Source of the DNA: Candidatus Undinarchaeales archaeon
GTDB lineage: Archaea > SpSt-1190 > JASMDC01
Direction of reading: 5' to 3'
Assembly: GCA_030753015.1 (NCBI GenBank)
Contig: JASMDC010000003.1
Coordinates: 90,780-154,779, forward strand
DNA length: 64,000 nt
In this document: one piece after another, positions 36,832-45,965 of the stretch
Layout of the letters: each line of letters begins with the position of its first letter
How positions within the stretch are numbered: the stretch's first letter is position 1
Notes under the pieces: model-generated
The model's database searches: none
Seen by the model: only the letters and a program-made list of their open reading frames with translations
Told to the model about the DNA's origin: nothing
Translations under genes and position numbers: made by a program

Positions 36832-37440
36832 ATGGATGTAGAGATCATAGACCGCAACTACGGCTCGGACTTCGACCAACTGCTGGGCGATGCCGAGAAG
36901 AACCTCAAGGACGACAGCTTCTACCTGACAGTGGTCGACATTTTCGGCCAGTACGCCGTCGGGCTCACATATCAGTCGGCTGAGGGAGTGTATGGCGCCG
37001 GGGCCGGCCCTCTGAGCCAGGAAGAGGCGCAGGCCATCGTGGAGAAGATCGACGAGTCCACCTCTGACACCGGATTCGGACCGAGCTTCGCTGTGTACGA
37101 GGGCGCGATTGCCCGAGTCGGAGACACGACCGTCCGAGTGCATGGTACCGGGATGGGCCAGCTGTCCGATGCGACCTCCGGCTACCTGGACAAGCTCGGC
37201 CGTGACGGCGCTAAGGGCGAGTTCGGCTACATGTCCGAGGACACATTCCTCTTCGGTGACATGTTCATTGGTAGCATCCGGTCAGGCGACAACGTGTACT
37301 TCGTGTCCGGTTTCACTGACGAGGAGGCCACGACCACCTTCCTGAGCGAGCTCGAGTCCGCGGGCTACACGGTCCGCGAGGGCATCAATCAGGACGACCT
37401 GGAGCTCCTGGAGAAGCTCAATCCAGAACAAGGGAACTAA
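36832..37440 (+). CDS. Uncharacterised 202-residue soluble protein
   Basis: An acidic protein without signal or membrane segment. Two similar alpha/beta halves may exist (FYLTVVDIFGQYAVGLTYQS; VYFVSGFTDEEATTTFLSEL). It has its own TATA-like TTTTTAAAC about 45 bases upstream. No family is recognised. Confidence 0.65.
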   Translation: MDVEIIDRNYGSDFDQLLGDAEKNLKDDSFYLTVVDIFGQYAVGLTYQSAEGVYGAGAGPLSQEEAQAIVEKIDESTSDTGFGPSFAVYEGAIARVGDTTVRVHGTGMGQLSDATSGYLDKLGRDGAKGEFGYMSEDTFLFGDMFIGSIRSGDNVYFVSGFTDEEATTTFLSELESAGYTVREGINQDDLELLEKLNPEQGN

Positions 37441-37541
37441 CGACCAGTCTTCATAACCACCCCCCAGGTCGGGGGCGGTGTACCGTCCGCCCCCGATCAC
37501 CCAAATCCTTATATTGTTCCCTCACAGTGAGCGCCGCAGGC

Positions 37542-39053
37542 ATGGAGGGACGAGAGCAAGCGAGCATCAAGCGGCCCGTTTTCCGCGAACTGTCAACGGC
37601 ACCCTCACCCCTACAGGTTTTCGACGCACTCTTCAAGGAGTGGCGTGCTGACGATCCTCCCGCCACGGGGCGCGATGTCCGGCACGAGCCTCCCGCGTTG
37701 CTCTACAGCGGGATGGATCCCAGTGACCTCGGAAGACACTCGTTCATTGCCCTCCACCCCTTCGCCCGTATCGTAACCAAGGGCAGGGAAATCGAGGTGG
37801 CCGACCGATCGGGATCGGAGCGCCCTACAGTGAATCCCTTGGACGCCCTAAGATCATTGCTACGCCGCTATCGTGCTGAGAATGTACCCGAACTCCCGCC
37901 CTTCCAGGGGGGGGCAGTGGGATACATCGCCTATGAGCTCAACCGTTTCATCGAGAAGGTGCCGGTCAATAATCCTGACGATTTACAGGTCCCCGACATC
38001 TATCTCGTGTTGTACGACACCGTTATCGCCTACGACCACGTTTCGGGTCGTGCGTTCGTTGTGTCCACCGGCTTCGTTGATAAGGCCGAGGCCACGGTGC
38101 GTTCGCTGACCGAGCGGCTCGAGGCCATGACGCCGGGAACGCCACCCTGGCGTCCTCCCTTCCCTCCGCCCCAGGAGCCCTCGAATCCTCATGACACTCT
38201 ATTGGCCACCTGTGCGCCCTCGACCGGGGACCCTCACGTCCTCACGACCGAGGATTACGGACGACGTGTCAATATCTGCCAGGAACATCTCTTCGCGGGG
38301 GACATCTACGAGGTCAACTTCACACACCGCATCTCTCGCCCCTATTCCGGTGACGCATGGGAGCTGTTCAAGGAGACGACGCGTATCAATCCCGCGCCCT
38401 TCTCGGCGTTCCTTGACCATGGCGACTTCTGGATCTTGTCCGCCTCACCTGAGCGCTTCTTCCTCAAGAGCGGCAAGCACATGGCCTGTCGGCCCATGAA
38501 GGGGACCAGCATGCGTGGCACCACACCTGAAGAGGACGAGGCTCTGAAGAAGGATCTGGCGGCCTCCATCAAGGACCGGGCCGAGAACCTCATGATTTGC
38601 GATCTCATCCGCAACGACCTGGGCCGTATCTGCAGGATCGGCTCAGTACAGGTACCCGAACTCATGGTGGTCGAGACCTACACCACCGTGCACCAGATGG
38701 TGTCCAATGTCATCGGCGAGCTCGAGGACGATAAGGACATCGCGGACTGCCTGAGAGCGCTCTTCCCTGGCGGTTCCATGACCGGCGCACCCAAGATCAG
38801 CGCAATGTGCATCATCGACGACACTGAGAACGTGGTCCGTGGTATTTACGCCGGTTGCATCGGCTATATCGGGCTCGACGGTGACGCCGACATGAACATC
38901 GTTATACGGACCATCGTCCTGCGGAACGGTCGCGCCTATGTGAACACCGGCGGGGCCATCGTGGCGGACTCCACCGTCAAGGGCGAGCACGAGGAATCAT
39001 TGCTCAAGGCAAAGGCGCTCCTGCAGGCCATGGCGAACCTGGAGGGGGTCTGA
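37542..39053 (+). CDS. pabB: Chorismate-binding synthase, PabB type (aminodeoxychorismate synthase component I)
   Basis: A 503-residue chorismate-utilising enzyme. Motifs: FQGGAVGYIAYEL, GDIYEVNFTHRI, RPMKGTSMRGT, ENLMICDLIRNDLGR, FPGGSMTGAPK and GCIGYIGLDGDADMNI. The Lys in PMKGT (PIKGT of PabB, where TrpE has PIAGT) and GGSMTGAPK favour aminodeoxychorismate synthase for p-aminobenzoate over anthranilate synthase. The partner glutaminase is the next gene. ATG 37542 fits the TATA-like CTTATATTG at 37508 better than GTG 37527. Confidence 0.82.
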   Translation: MEGREQASIKRPVFRELSTAPSPLQVFDALFKEWRADDPPATGRDVRHEPPALLYSGMDPSDLGRHSFIALHPFARIVTKGREIEVADRSGSERPTVNPLDALRSLLRRYRAENVPELPPFQGGAVGYIAYELNRFIEKVPVNNPDDLQVPDIYLVLYDTVIAYDHVSGRAFVVSTGFVDKAEATVRSLTERLEAMTPGTPPWRPPFPPPQEPSNPHDTLLATCAPSTGDPHVLTTEDYGRRVNICQEHLFAGDIYEVNFTHRISRPYSGDAWELFKETTRINPAPFSAFLDHGDFWILSASPERFFLKSGKHMACRPMKGTSMRGTTPEEDEALKKDLAASIKDRAENLMICDLIRNDLGRICRIGSVQVPELMVVETYTTVHQMVSNVIGELEDDKDIADCLRALFPGGSMTGAPKISAMCIIDDTENVVRGIYAGCIGYIGLDGDADMNIVIRTIVLRNGRAYVNTGGAIVADSTVKGEHEESLLKAKALLQAMANLEGV

Positions 39054-39655
39054 TGTACCTTCTGCTGGACAACTATGACTCTTTCACGTACAACCTCTAT
39101 CAGTGGATGGTTGAGGAGGGGGCCGCTCCGATGGTCGTGCGCAGAAACGATCAGATAACCGTGAATGAGGTGGACAGGTGGGTGCAGGAGGGGACGCTCA
39201 CCGCTCTGGTGGTCTCTCCCGGGCCTAGCACCCCTGACGATGCTGGTATCTCCAAGGCCCTTATCGCTCGGCTCCACGGGCGTGTCCCGATCCTAGGTGT
39301 GTGCATGGGCCACCAGTGCATCACCGAGGTGTTCGGTGGACGGGTGGTGCGTGCTCGCAAACCCATGCATGGAAAGGTCGTCCCCATCCACCATGATGGC
39401 AAGGGTGTGTTCCGCGGGCTTCCTGATCCCTTCGACGCCACCCGGTACCATTCACTCGTGGCCGAACCATCATCCCTTCCCGCTTGCTTAGAGGTGACGG
39501 CCCACGCCGAGGATGACGATATAATGGGATTGCGTCACCGAGAAGGTCTGACGGTCGGAGTACAGTTCCATCCCGAGTCCATCATGACCAAGGAAGGAAA
39601 GCACCTGCTACGTAACTTCATAGAACTGGCCGAGGCCTACTGGGCCGAACGATGA
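39053..39655 (+). CDS. pabA: Glutamine amidotransferase subunit (PabA/TrpG)
   Basis: A 200-residue class I glutaminase that supplies ammonia to the PabB-type partner. The nucleophile motif GVCMGHQ and the HPES His-Glu pair are present, with LLLDNYDSFTYNLYQW at the start. It overlaps the pabB stop by one base (TGATG), implying coupled translation. It could serve both p-aminobenzoate and anthranilate synthesis. Confidence 0.9.
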   Translation: MYLLLDNYDSFTYNLYQWMVEEGAAPMVVRRNDQITVNEVDRWVQEGTLTALVVSPGPSTPDDAGISKALIARLHGRVPILGVCMGHQCITEVFGGRVVRARKPMHGKVVPIHHDGKGVFRGLPDPFDATRYHSLVAEPSSLPACLEVTAHAEDDDIMGLRHREGLTVGVQFHPESIMTKEGKHLLRNFIELAEAYWAER

Positions 39656-39664
39656 AACGCTGCC

Positions 39665-40165
39665 CTACTTCTTCTCGGGCGCAGGGCCCGGCTTTCCGGC
39701 CCGTACCTTCCCGACACCGGTCTTGATGGTCTCCTCTCGGAATCCGGCGGCTCTCAGCTGCTTTACGAGGACATCGAGCTCGGTCTTGGGATTGGATCGG
39801 ATGAAGCCGACGACCGCCGGTAGGTTGGGGTCTTCGGGCTCCACGCCCTCGGCCTCCACAGCGACAGGAGCTGAACCCTTACCGGCCGCCGCGTTGGCGA
39901 TCTCAGCGAGCTTCTCAAGGAATCGCGCCTGCATGTAGTCCATCCGGAAGAACAGGAAGGAGAAACCCAGTGCCACGGACGCGAGGATGCACAGGAAGAA
40001 GATGAAAAGGATCACGAGAGTATTCAGAAGCACATTGGCTATTACGTCGAAGGGCTCGCCCGGCTCGACGGTCATGAACATGCTCGAGATGGCAAGTGCC
40101 ATAACGATTATGAGCGCCACAGCGATGCTGTAGAGCAGGGACATCTTGATTTTCTCTTCAATCAT
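39665..40165 (-). CDS. Two-span membrane protein of unknown function
   Basis: A protein of 166 residues with two membrane segments (about 10-28 and 45-70: NVLLNTLVILFIFFLCILAS), a helical linker, and a soluble C-terminal domain (DLDVLVKQLRAAGFREETIK) that looks like a small helical fold. ATG 40165 is preceded by AGGTGG at good spacing. Convergent with pabA. No family is recognised. Confidence 0.65.
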   Translation of the reverse strand: MIEEKIKMSLLYSIAVALIIVMALAISSMFMTVEPGEPFDVIANVLLNTLVILFIFFLCILASVALGFSFLFFRMDYMQARFLEKLAEIANAAAGKGSAPVAVEAEGVEPEDPNLPAVVGFIRSNPKTELDVLVKQLRAAGFREETIKTGVGKVRAGKPGPAPEKK

Positions 40166-40268
40166 GACTAACGCCACCTATCAGCTGATAGGGGATACCG
40201 GGGCATGTTTTAAAAAGATAGCCTCAGGGCCCGGCCGGTTAGATAGGCCGACCGGCCTCTATGTCGGA

Positions 40269-41195
40269 TTATCGTCCCATGAGGAGGGCCATGACGGCCT
40301 TCTGGACGTGGAGGCGGTTCTCTGCCTGGTCCACGACCACCGAAATAGGGGAGTCCATCACCTCGCTGGTGAGCTCCTCCTCCCGGTGGGCGGGAAGACA
40401 GTGCATCACGATCGCGCCCTTCTTGGCCTTTGCCACTAGAGCGGCGTTGACCTGATAGGGGGCGAAGGCCTTCAGGCGCTTGGCACGTTCCTCGTCCTTG
40501 CCCATGCTCACCCACACATCGGTGTAGATGGCATCAGCGCCGGCCACCGCTTCGTCAGGATCATTGGTGATGGTCACGTTCACAGCCTCGCTGGCGCGAG
40601 ATACGAACTCATTGCGCGGTTCGAACCCCTTGGGGCATCCAACGGCGATGTCGACACCCAGTTTCGTGCAGGCGTTGAGGAGGGAGTGGGTGACGTTGTT
40701 GTCGCCGTCCCCCACGAAGACCAGCTTCTTCCCATCCAACGACCCGAGCTTCTCCCACATTGTGAAGAGGTCGGTAAGCCCCTGGCAGGGGTGGAGGAGG
40801 TCGGACAGCCCGTTGATCACGGGCACGCGGGACGCCTCGGCAAGCTGGATGATATGCTCGTGAGCGAACACACGTGCCATGATGCCGTCTAGGTAACGGG
40901 ACACGACACGTGCGAAGTCGGGCACGGTCTCCCCGCGGCCCAGCTGGACATCGTTCCACCCCAGATAGATGGCGTGGCCGCCGAGCTGGGTCATACCCAC
41001 TTCGAAAGAGATCCTCGTCCTTGTGGAGGGTTTCTGGAAAAGCATGCCTAGTGTCTGGCCCTCCAGGAAATGATGCCGCTTCCCGGCGAAGGTCTCGAGC
41101 TTGATGTTCTCCGCAAGTCGGAATATCTTCCATACCTGTTCGGTTGTCAGGTCCTCGATGGATGTCAGGTCCTTGATGCCCAGTTTGCTGCTCAT
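40269..41195 (-). CDS. argF: Ornithine carbamoyltransferase
   Basis: Transfers a carbamoyl group between carbamoyl phosphate and ornithine/citrulline. Signatures: FQKPSTRTRISFEVGMTQLGG (carbamoyl-phosphate loop STRTR), HEHIIQLAEASRVPVINGLS, HPCQGLTDLFT and HCLPAHREEE. The 308-residue length is typical. It sits 17 bases after an arginine-deiminase-family gene, so it may act in arginine breakdown (citrulline to carbamoyl phosphate) rather than, or as well as, in synthesis. Confidence 0.93.
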   Translation of the reverse strand: MSSKLGIKDLTSIEDLTTEQVWKIFRLAENIKLETFAGKRHHFLEGQTLGMLFQKPSTRTRISFEVGMTQLGGHAIYLGWNDVQLGRGETVPDFARVVSRYLDGIMARVFAHEHIIQLAEASRVPVINGLSDLLHPCQGLTDLFTMWEKLGSLDGKKLVFVGDGDNNVTHSLLNACTKLGVDIAVGCPKGFEPRNEFVSRASEAVNVTITNDPDEAVAGADAIYTDVWVSMGKDEERAKRLKAFAPYQVNAALVAKAKKGAIVMHCLPAHREEELTSEVMDSPISVVVDQAENRLHVQKAVMALLMGR

Positions 41196-41212
41196 CGTCG
41201 TTCACCTCCGGC

Positions 41213-42097
41213 TCAGTCGCACCAGGCAGTGGGCAGGCACATGCACCGAGGTCCACCGCCGCCCTTTACCAGCTCGCTCCCCTCGATCTCAAGCACCTCG
41301 ATGTCGTGGGCGCGCAAGCACGCGTTGGTCTCGGGATTGATGTCGTAGGCCACGACCTTGCCCCTATCGAGCCGTAGGACGTTGGTACCTTTGGTGCGCT
41401 GTTCGCCCAGGGAGACCGGTATCCATGTGTCGATCGTGTCCAGTTCCTCAAGGATCTCGGTGGAGAACACCGGAGGGAAGAAGAGGGCCATCCCCTTGTC
41501 AAGGATGGTGACAACCATGTTGAGGTGGAGATAGTACTTCTTTGGAACGAGAGGGACCGGAATGAGGGTGATATCGCGTTCCCTGCACAGGGTGCGCAGC
41601 TGGCGGTAACCCTCGATGTTCGTCCGCGGTCCTATTCCCAAAAGAGCCGTATCATGGTCTAGGAATGTGAAGTCGTTCCCCTCAAAGGTGGCGGGGGACG
41701 AGAGCTTGATGGTCCTGAGCCCGAGGTTATTGAAGACGTTCTCGGCGACGAGGCTCTCGGGCTGGCGCACAGGATGCTGGAATGATGATACCACGAACAC
41801 ATCGCCCAGGGAGGTTCCAAGGTCATTGGTGAAATACAGATTTGGATCGCGCAGGAGATGGCCGGGGCCATTGTACTTGTCCCTCACCTGGTGCACGGAA
41901 ACACCCTCGGACGCGAGGAGTTCTATGAAGGCACGATGCTGTTGTCGCAGTTGGTCGGGATCGGGCACGTCGGTGAAGTACAGTTCCTTCCGGTTGTCGG
42001 GGGTCACATCCCCCGCTTCATCACCAGGAGTGTGAACGAGAACGTCGGCGATACGTCGGAGCTTGGAAGGCATGGCTCGCTCCGAGGACGCCAACAC
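41213..42097 (-). CDS. Arginine deiminase-family guanidine-modifying enzyme
   Basis: The 294 residues follow the amidinotransferase/arginine deiminase fold: VLVHTPGDE, DPNLYFTNDLG, FEGNDF, YYLHLNMVVTILDKG and the catalytic-cysteine region GGGGPRCM (C285). In arginine deiminases the central motif is usually HLD; here it reads HLN, and EGGD reads EGND, so substrate or reaction may differ (deiminase, dihydrolase or amidinotransferase). Paired with argF in an operon, which points to arginine or citrulline metabolism. ATG 42097 is chosen; ATG 42073 is possible. Confidence 0.75.
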   Translation of the reverse strand: MLASSERAMPSKLRRIADVLVHTPGDEAGDVTPDNRKELYFTDVPDPDQLRQQHRAFIELLASEGVSVHQVRDKYNGPGHLLRDPNLYFTNDLGTSLGDVFVVSSFQHPVRQPESLVAENVFNNLGLRTIKLSSPATFEGNDFTFLDHDTALLGIGPRTNIEGYRQLRTLCRERDITLIPVPLVPKKYYLHLNMVVTILDKGMALFFPPVFSTEILEELDTIDTWIPVSLGEQRTKGTNVLRLDRGKVVAYDINPETNACLRAHDIEVLEIEGSELVKGGGGPRCMCLPTAWCD

Positions 42098-42126
42098 TTA
42101 AAACTGTATTATCCAGATGGAGCACC

Positions 42127-43767
42127 ATGGTGTTCTGGGCTGACCAGGTCGCCGACGAGATAATCTCGCGTGACGCCTTCAAATACATCGAGCGGCCCTT
42201 CTCTACACAGCGACACGAAGTGGAGACAGGGACCTCCATTTCCGGAGTGCCCCACATCGGGAACGCCTCTGATATCATCCGGGGTGAGGCAATCCGGCGT
42301 GCCTTGGCCGAGAAAGGGGTAGATGTCACCCTCTCATGGGTGGCTGACGATATGGACCCCTTCCGCAAGGTGCCGTCCAACCTGCCACCCTCGTTTAAAG
42401 AGTTCATCGGCATGCCCGTCTGCTCTCTGCCCGATCCGTTCGGCTGCTGCGACGGTTACGTTGACCATTACGTTGACCTATTCATCACCAGCCTCGAGCG
42501 GTTCGGTGTACGCCCCGTCGTCCGCTCCGGACGGTCGCTGTACACGACAGGTCAGCTGGCGCTATTCGTGCGCCAGGCTCTGGAGAAGCGCGATCTCGTT
42601 CGGGAGATCCTTGACAAGTACCGTAAGGTGCCCCTCTCTGAGGACTGGATCCCCTACTCACCGATATGTGCCAGTTGCGGAAAGATCGCCACGACACGTG
42701 CGGTGTCCGTTGAGGGCGACAAGGTCGCCTATGTCTGCGAGGACACCGATGTGGCCGAGGGCACTACCGAGGTTGAGGGATGCGGCCATGAGGGAACGGC
42801 CGACATCACGAAGGGGGATGGAAAGCTTCCCTGGAAGCCTGAATGGGCCGCCCGCTGGGCGCTCTTCGGAGTGACCTGTGAGCCCTTCGGCAAGGAGCAC
42901 GCCACCATCCCTGGAGGGTCCTTCTGGGTGAACGGCGAACTCTGCGAACGCGTGTTCGAGTGGCCTGAACCGTATCCGGTGATATACGAGTTCGTGCTAG
43001 CTGCGGGCGGTCAGAAGATGTCCTCCTCGAAGGGGAATACCGTGTCCACATGGGAGTGGCCGGAGATCGCCCCGCCCGAGGTCCTCAAGCTCTTCTTCTA
43101 CAAGAAGCTTCAGAAGCAGCGGGAGTTCAACATCACTGAGATCCCCCGTCAGGTGGACGACCTCGACCAGCTAGAGCGCGTGTTCTTCGGGCTAGAGGAA
43201 GAGGAGAACGAGAAGAAGCTCGAACACCTCCGCCGTCTTTACACGATGTGCCAGGTCGACAGCGTCACTGAGACTTACACAGACCCCATCCCCTTCAGGT
43301 TCGCGGCCATAATAGCTCAGATCGTCCCGGATGACCAGAAGGAACAGCGGGCCCTCGACCTACTACACAGGACCGGTCACCTGTCCAAGGAGCTCACCGA
43401 TGATGACCGTGCACGGGTGCGCGAGCGACTGGAGCAGGCCGGTAACTGGGTGGAGCGACACGCACCCCCGGGATTGCGCATTGTCATCACCGAATCCGTG
43501 AGCGACGATATCAAGTCGATGCTCACTCCCGAACAGCGGGCGGCACTTCAGGACATCGCCGCTGCATTGGGCGACGAGGGGATATCGGAGGAAGCCTTGA
43601 ACAAGGCAATCTTCGATGCTGCGCGAGCTCATGGCCTCTCCAACAAGCAGTTGTTCGCTGCCAGTTACCGCGTGCTCCTTGGGAAGAAGTTCGGCCCTCG
43701 CCTGGCCCCATTCCTCTTAACAATTGACCGTGACTTCGCTCGCCAACGTTTAGGCGAGCTGGCCTAG
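42127..43767 (+). CDS. lysS: Lysyl-tRNA synthetase, class I
   Basis: The class I (archaeal-type) enzyme that charges tRNA-Lys. The Rossmann signatures read HIGN and KMSSSKG (near residue 298), with SWVADDMDPFRKVP after the first. A zinc-type CASCGK..C region follows. Length is 546 residues, close to the usual 520-550. The C-terminal helical domain is complete. It is divergent from the arginine-deiminase-like gene, with about 30 bases between them. Confidence 0.93.
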   Translation: MVFWADQVADEIISRDAFKYIERPFSTQRHEVETGTSISGVPHIGNASDIIRGEAIRRALAEKGVDVTLSWVADDMDPFRKVPSNLPPSFKEFIGMPVCSLPDPFGCCDGYVDHYVDLFITSLERFGVRPVVRSGRSLYTTGQLALFVRQALEKRDLVREILDKYRKVPLSEDWIPYSPICASCGKIATTRAVSVEGDKVAYVCEDTDVAEGTTEVEGCGHEGTADITKGDGKLPWKPEWAARWALFGVTCEPFGKEHATIPGGSFWVNGELCERVFEWPEPYPVIYEFVLAAGGQKMSSSKGNTVSTWEWPEIAPPEVLKLFFYKKLQKQREFNITEIPRQVDDLDQLERVFFGLEEEENEKKLEHLRRLYTMCQVDSVTETYTDPIPFRFAAIIAQIVPDDQKEQRALDLLHRTGHLSKELTDDDRARVRERLEQAGNWVERHAPPGLRIVITESVSDDIKSMLTPEQRAALQDIAAALGDEGISEEALNKAIFDAARAHGLSNKQLFAASYRVLLGKKFGPRLAPFLLTIDRDFARQRLGELA

Positions 43768-43776
43768 GTGATATAG

Positions 43777-44694
43777 ATGACATATCGCCCTGCCCTTACA
43801 CTCGTCGTCCTCGTGCTCGTCCTCATGGGGCCGGCCGTCGCTCGCGAGTGCGACTACATCGGTACGGTGGTGGCGGTCAACGACGATGGTATGCTCGTAG
43901 AGGTGTCGACCTTCCGCGATCCTCCCACGGGCCGAGTATCAAACGAACTACGTAACATCACATGGACGGCCCTCCCCGGCAGCATGGGCGGAGCTGTGGT
44001 GGTAGGGCTCCATGCGGAGTTCGCGGCGGACTGTGACGCCTGGGATGACGGTGCAGTCCGGGATGATGCTGCGATAGTGCTCTACCCGGACAACCTCACC
44101 CGAGAGCCAATCTATGCCTACAACCGTCTCCCTAACGTGAAGGGGATCACAATCACGCTCGGTGAGGGCGAACCGTTGGGCAAGTGCCCTGGCTGCTGCT
44201 GTTCAGGAGAATACCCTGTAAGCCTGACACGGAACGGGACGGCCGTTACCGAGAAGCTCATGCGTACGGGACAGTCACTATGCGTACAGGGCTTTAAGGT
44301 CCGTATGCTCGAGGCGACCGTGTACGGTGAGGACGCCACGTCACGCTGCTTGTGCAGGGCACGGACCGAGCTGCTCACCGGAGAGGTGTCCCCGGACACC
44401 TGTGCCATCGAAGACATGCTCGTTGAGGTGAAGGCCATCACCACCCGTCTCGGCGATCCCATGGTGGGGAACGCCATGGCACGGCGGCGCCAGATCGCCA
44501 TTGAACAGATGACACGAGGTGACCTGGCCGCAGCCCGTGGAACTGCCGAGTACGCGCTCGCCCAGGCACGGCGGCTTGATACCAAAACCCGGACCATCAA
44601 CGTTACCGCGACCATCATCGCTACCGTGGGGTTGGTGGCCATCGCGTACTTTTGGATGAACCGAGAGAGAAAGGAGAAGGTCGATATCTTCTGA
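43777..44694 (+). CDS. Exported protein with N-terminal signal and C-terminal membrane anchor
   Basis: A 305-residue protein: signal peptide (ALTLVVLVLVLMGPAVA), beta-rich ectodomain with a cysteine cluster (KCPGCCCSGE) and further cysteines (CLCRA), a helical region, and a C-terminal membrane segment (ATIIATVGLVAIAYFWM) before a short charged tail. AGGTGATATAG directly precedes the ATG. Function unknown; it may belong to the cysteine-rich surface set. Confidence 0.65.
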   Translation: MTYRPALTLVVLVLVLMGPAVARECDYIGTVVAVNDDGMLVEVSTFRDPPTGRVSNELRNITWTALPGSMGGAVVVGLHAEFAADCDAWDDGAVRDDAAIVLYPDNLTREPIYAYNRLPNVKGITITLGEGEPLGKCPGCCCSGEYPVSLTRNGTAVTEKLMRTGQSLCVQGFKVRMLEATVYGEDATSRCLCRARTELLTGEVSPDTCAIEDMLVEVKAITTRLGDPMVGNAMARRRQIAIEQMTRGDLAAARGTAEYALAQARRLDTKTRTINVTATIIATVGLVAIAYFWMNRERKEKVDIF

Positions 44695-44773
44695 AGCTCG
44701 GCCCGGCCGGGGAAGGACATTTAAATCTTGTTCCTGCCGCTGGCAATAAGAACGCTTCAGTGAGGTTGATTAA

Positions 44774-45937
44774 ATGAAGAAGAAAGGTACTTTCCTGTTC
44801 ACCTCCGAGGCCATGACAGAGGGCCATCCGGACAAGGTGTGCGACCAGATCTCCGACGGGATGCTCGATTCGATTCTGCGCCAGGACCCCCTGGCACGCG
44901 TGGCCTGTGAAACCATGGCCGGGATGGGTTTTATCATCGTCACCGGTGAGATTACCACAACCGCTTACGTGGACGTCCAGTCCCTTGTGCGCAAGGTGCT
45001 CAAGGAGATCGGTTACAGTAAGCCCGAGTATGGCTTCGACTACGGCTCAGTTGGTGTCCTAACATCCATCCATGAGCAGAGCGGCGATATCGCCATGGGC
45101 GTGAACGAGGGCACGAAGAAGGCGGTCGGCGCCGGCGACCAGGGGATGATGTGCGGATACGCCTCCAACGACACTCCTAGCCTCATGCCCATGCCCATCG
45201 ACATGGCCCACCAGCTGGCCCTAAAGCTCGCCGACGTCCGCAAGGATGGCAGTCTCTATTACCTCCGACCTGACGGCAAGACACAGGTCACGATCGAGTA
45301 CAAGGACGGCAAGCCCGTTCGCGTACACACGGTGGTCATCGCTGCCCAGCACGATCCTGACGTTACACTTGACAAGCTGCGAAAGGACATTGAGGAGATG
45401 GTCGTCAAGCCCGTATGTGGTAAGATGATGGACAAGAACACCAAGGTCTTCATTAACAACACTGGCCGCTTCGTACTCGGTGGACCTGTGGCGGACTCGG
45501 GATGCACCGGGCGTAAGATCATCGTGGACACCTACGGTGGCATGGGCTCCCACGGGGGCGGCGCCTTCTCTGGTAAGGACCCTACCAAGGTGGACCGGAC
45601 CGCCGCTTACATGGCCCGCTACATCGCCAAGAACATCGTGGCCGCCGGCCTCGCCGAAGAGTGCGAGATCCAGCTCGCGTACGTCATCGGTGGAGTGGGA
45701 CCTCTGTCCGTGTACGTGGACACTCGCGGTACCGGAAAGATACCCGACGACAAGCTCGTGACGCTTGTGGATAAACACTTCCCCATGGAACCGGGCGCCA
45801 TGATCAAGTACTTGGACCTGCGCCGGCCCATCTTCCGCAAGACCGCTTGCTATGGCCACTTCGGTCGCGACGACCCGGACTTCACCTGGGAGCGCACCGA
45901 CAAGGCCGCAGATCTAAAGAAGGATGCTGGCCTCTAA
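44774..45937 (+). CDS. metK: S-adenosylmethionine synthetase, bacterial type
   Basis: Makes SAM from methionine and ATP. Bacterial-type MetK motifs: [19 protein letters not shown] (residues 10-28), [12 protein letters not shown] (hexapeptide near 117), [18 protein letters not shown], and the P-loop-like [15 protein letters not shown]. The 387 residues are typical. Most archaea use the divergent archaeal MAT, so this is a noteworthy replacement. A TATA-like CATTTAAATC lies about 50 bases upstream. Confidence 0.93.
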   Translation: MKKKGTFLFTSEAMTEGHPDKVCDQISDGMLDSILRQDPLARVACETMAGMGFIIVTGEITTTAYVDVQSLVRKVLKEIGYSKPEYGFDYGSVGVLTSIHEQSGDIAMGVNEGTKKAVGAGDQGMMCGYASNDTPSLMPMPIDMAHQLALKLADVRKDGSLYYLRPDGKTQVTIEYKDGKPVRVHTVVIAAQHDPDVTLDKLRKDIEEMVVKPVCGKMMDKNTKVFINNTGRFVLGGPVADSGCTGRKIIVDTYGGMGSHGGGAFSGKDPTKVDRTAAYMARYIAKNIVAAGLAEECEIQLAYVIGGVGPLSVYVDTRGTGKIPDDKLVTLVDKHFPMEPGAMIKYLDLRRPIFRKTACYGHFGRDDPDFTWERTDKAADLKKDAGL

Positions 45938-45965
45938 GGGAGGCCTCGACCGCGTGACCGGGGCT

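Noticed and set aside
37542..39655. Calling the pair trpE-trpG (anthranilate synthase)
   Set aside because: PMKGT and GGSMTGAPK favour the PabB class; no other trp genes are nearby. Dual use of the glutaminase remains possible.
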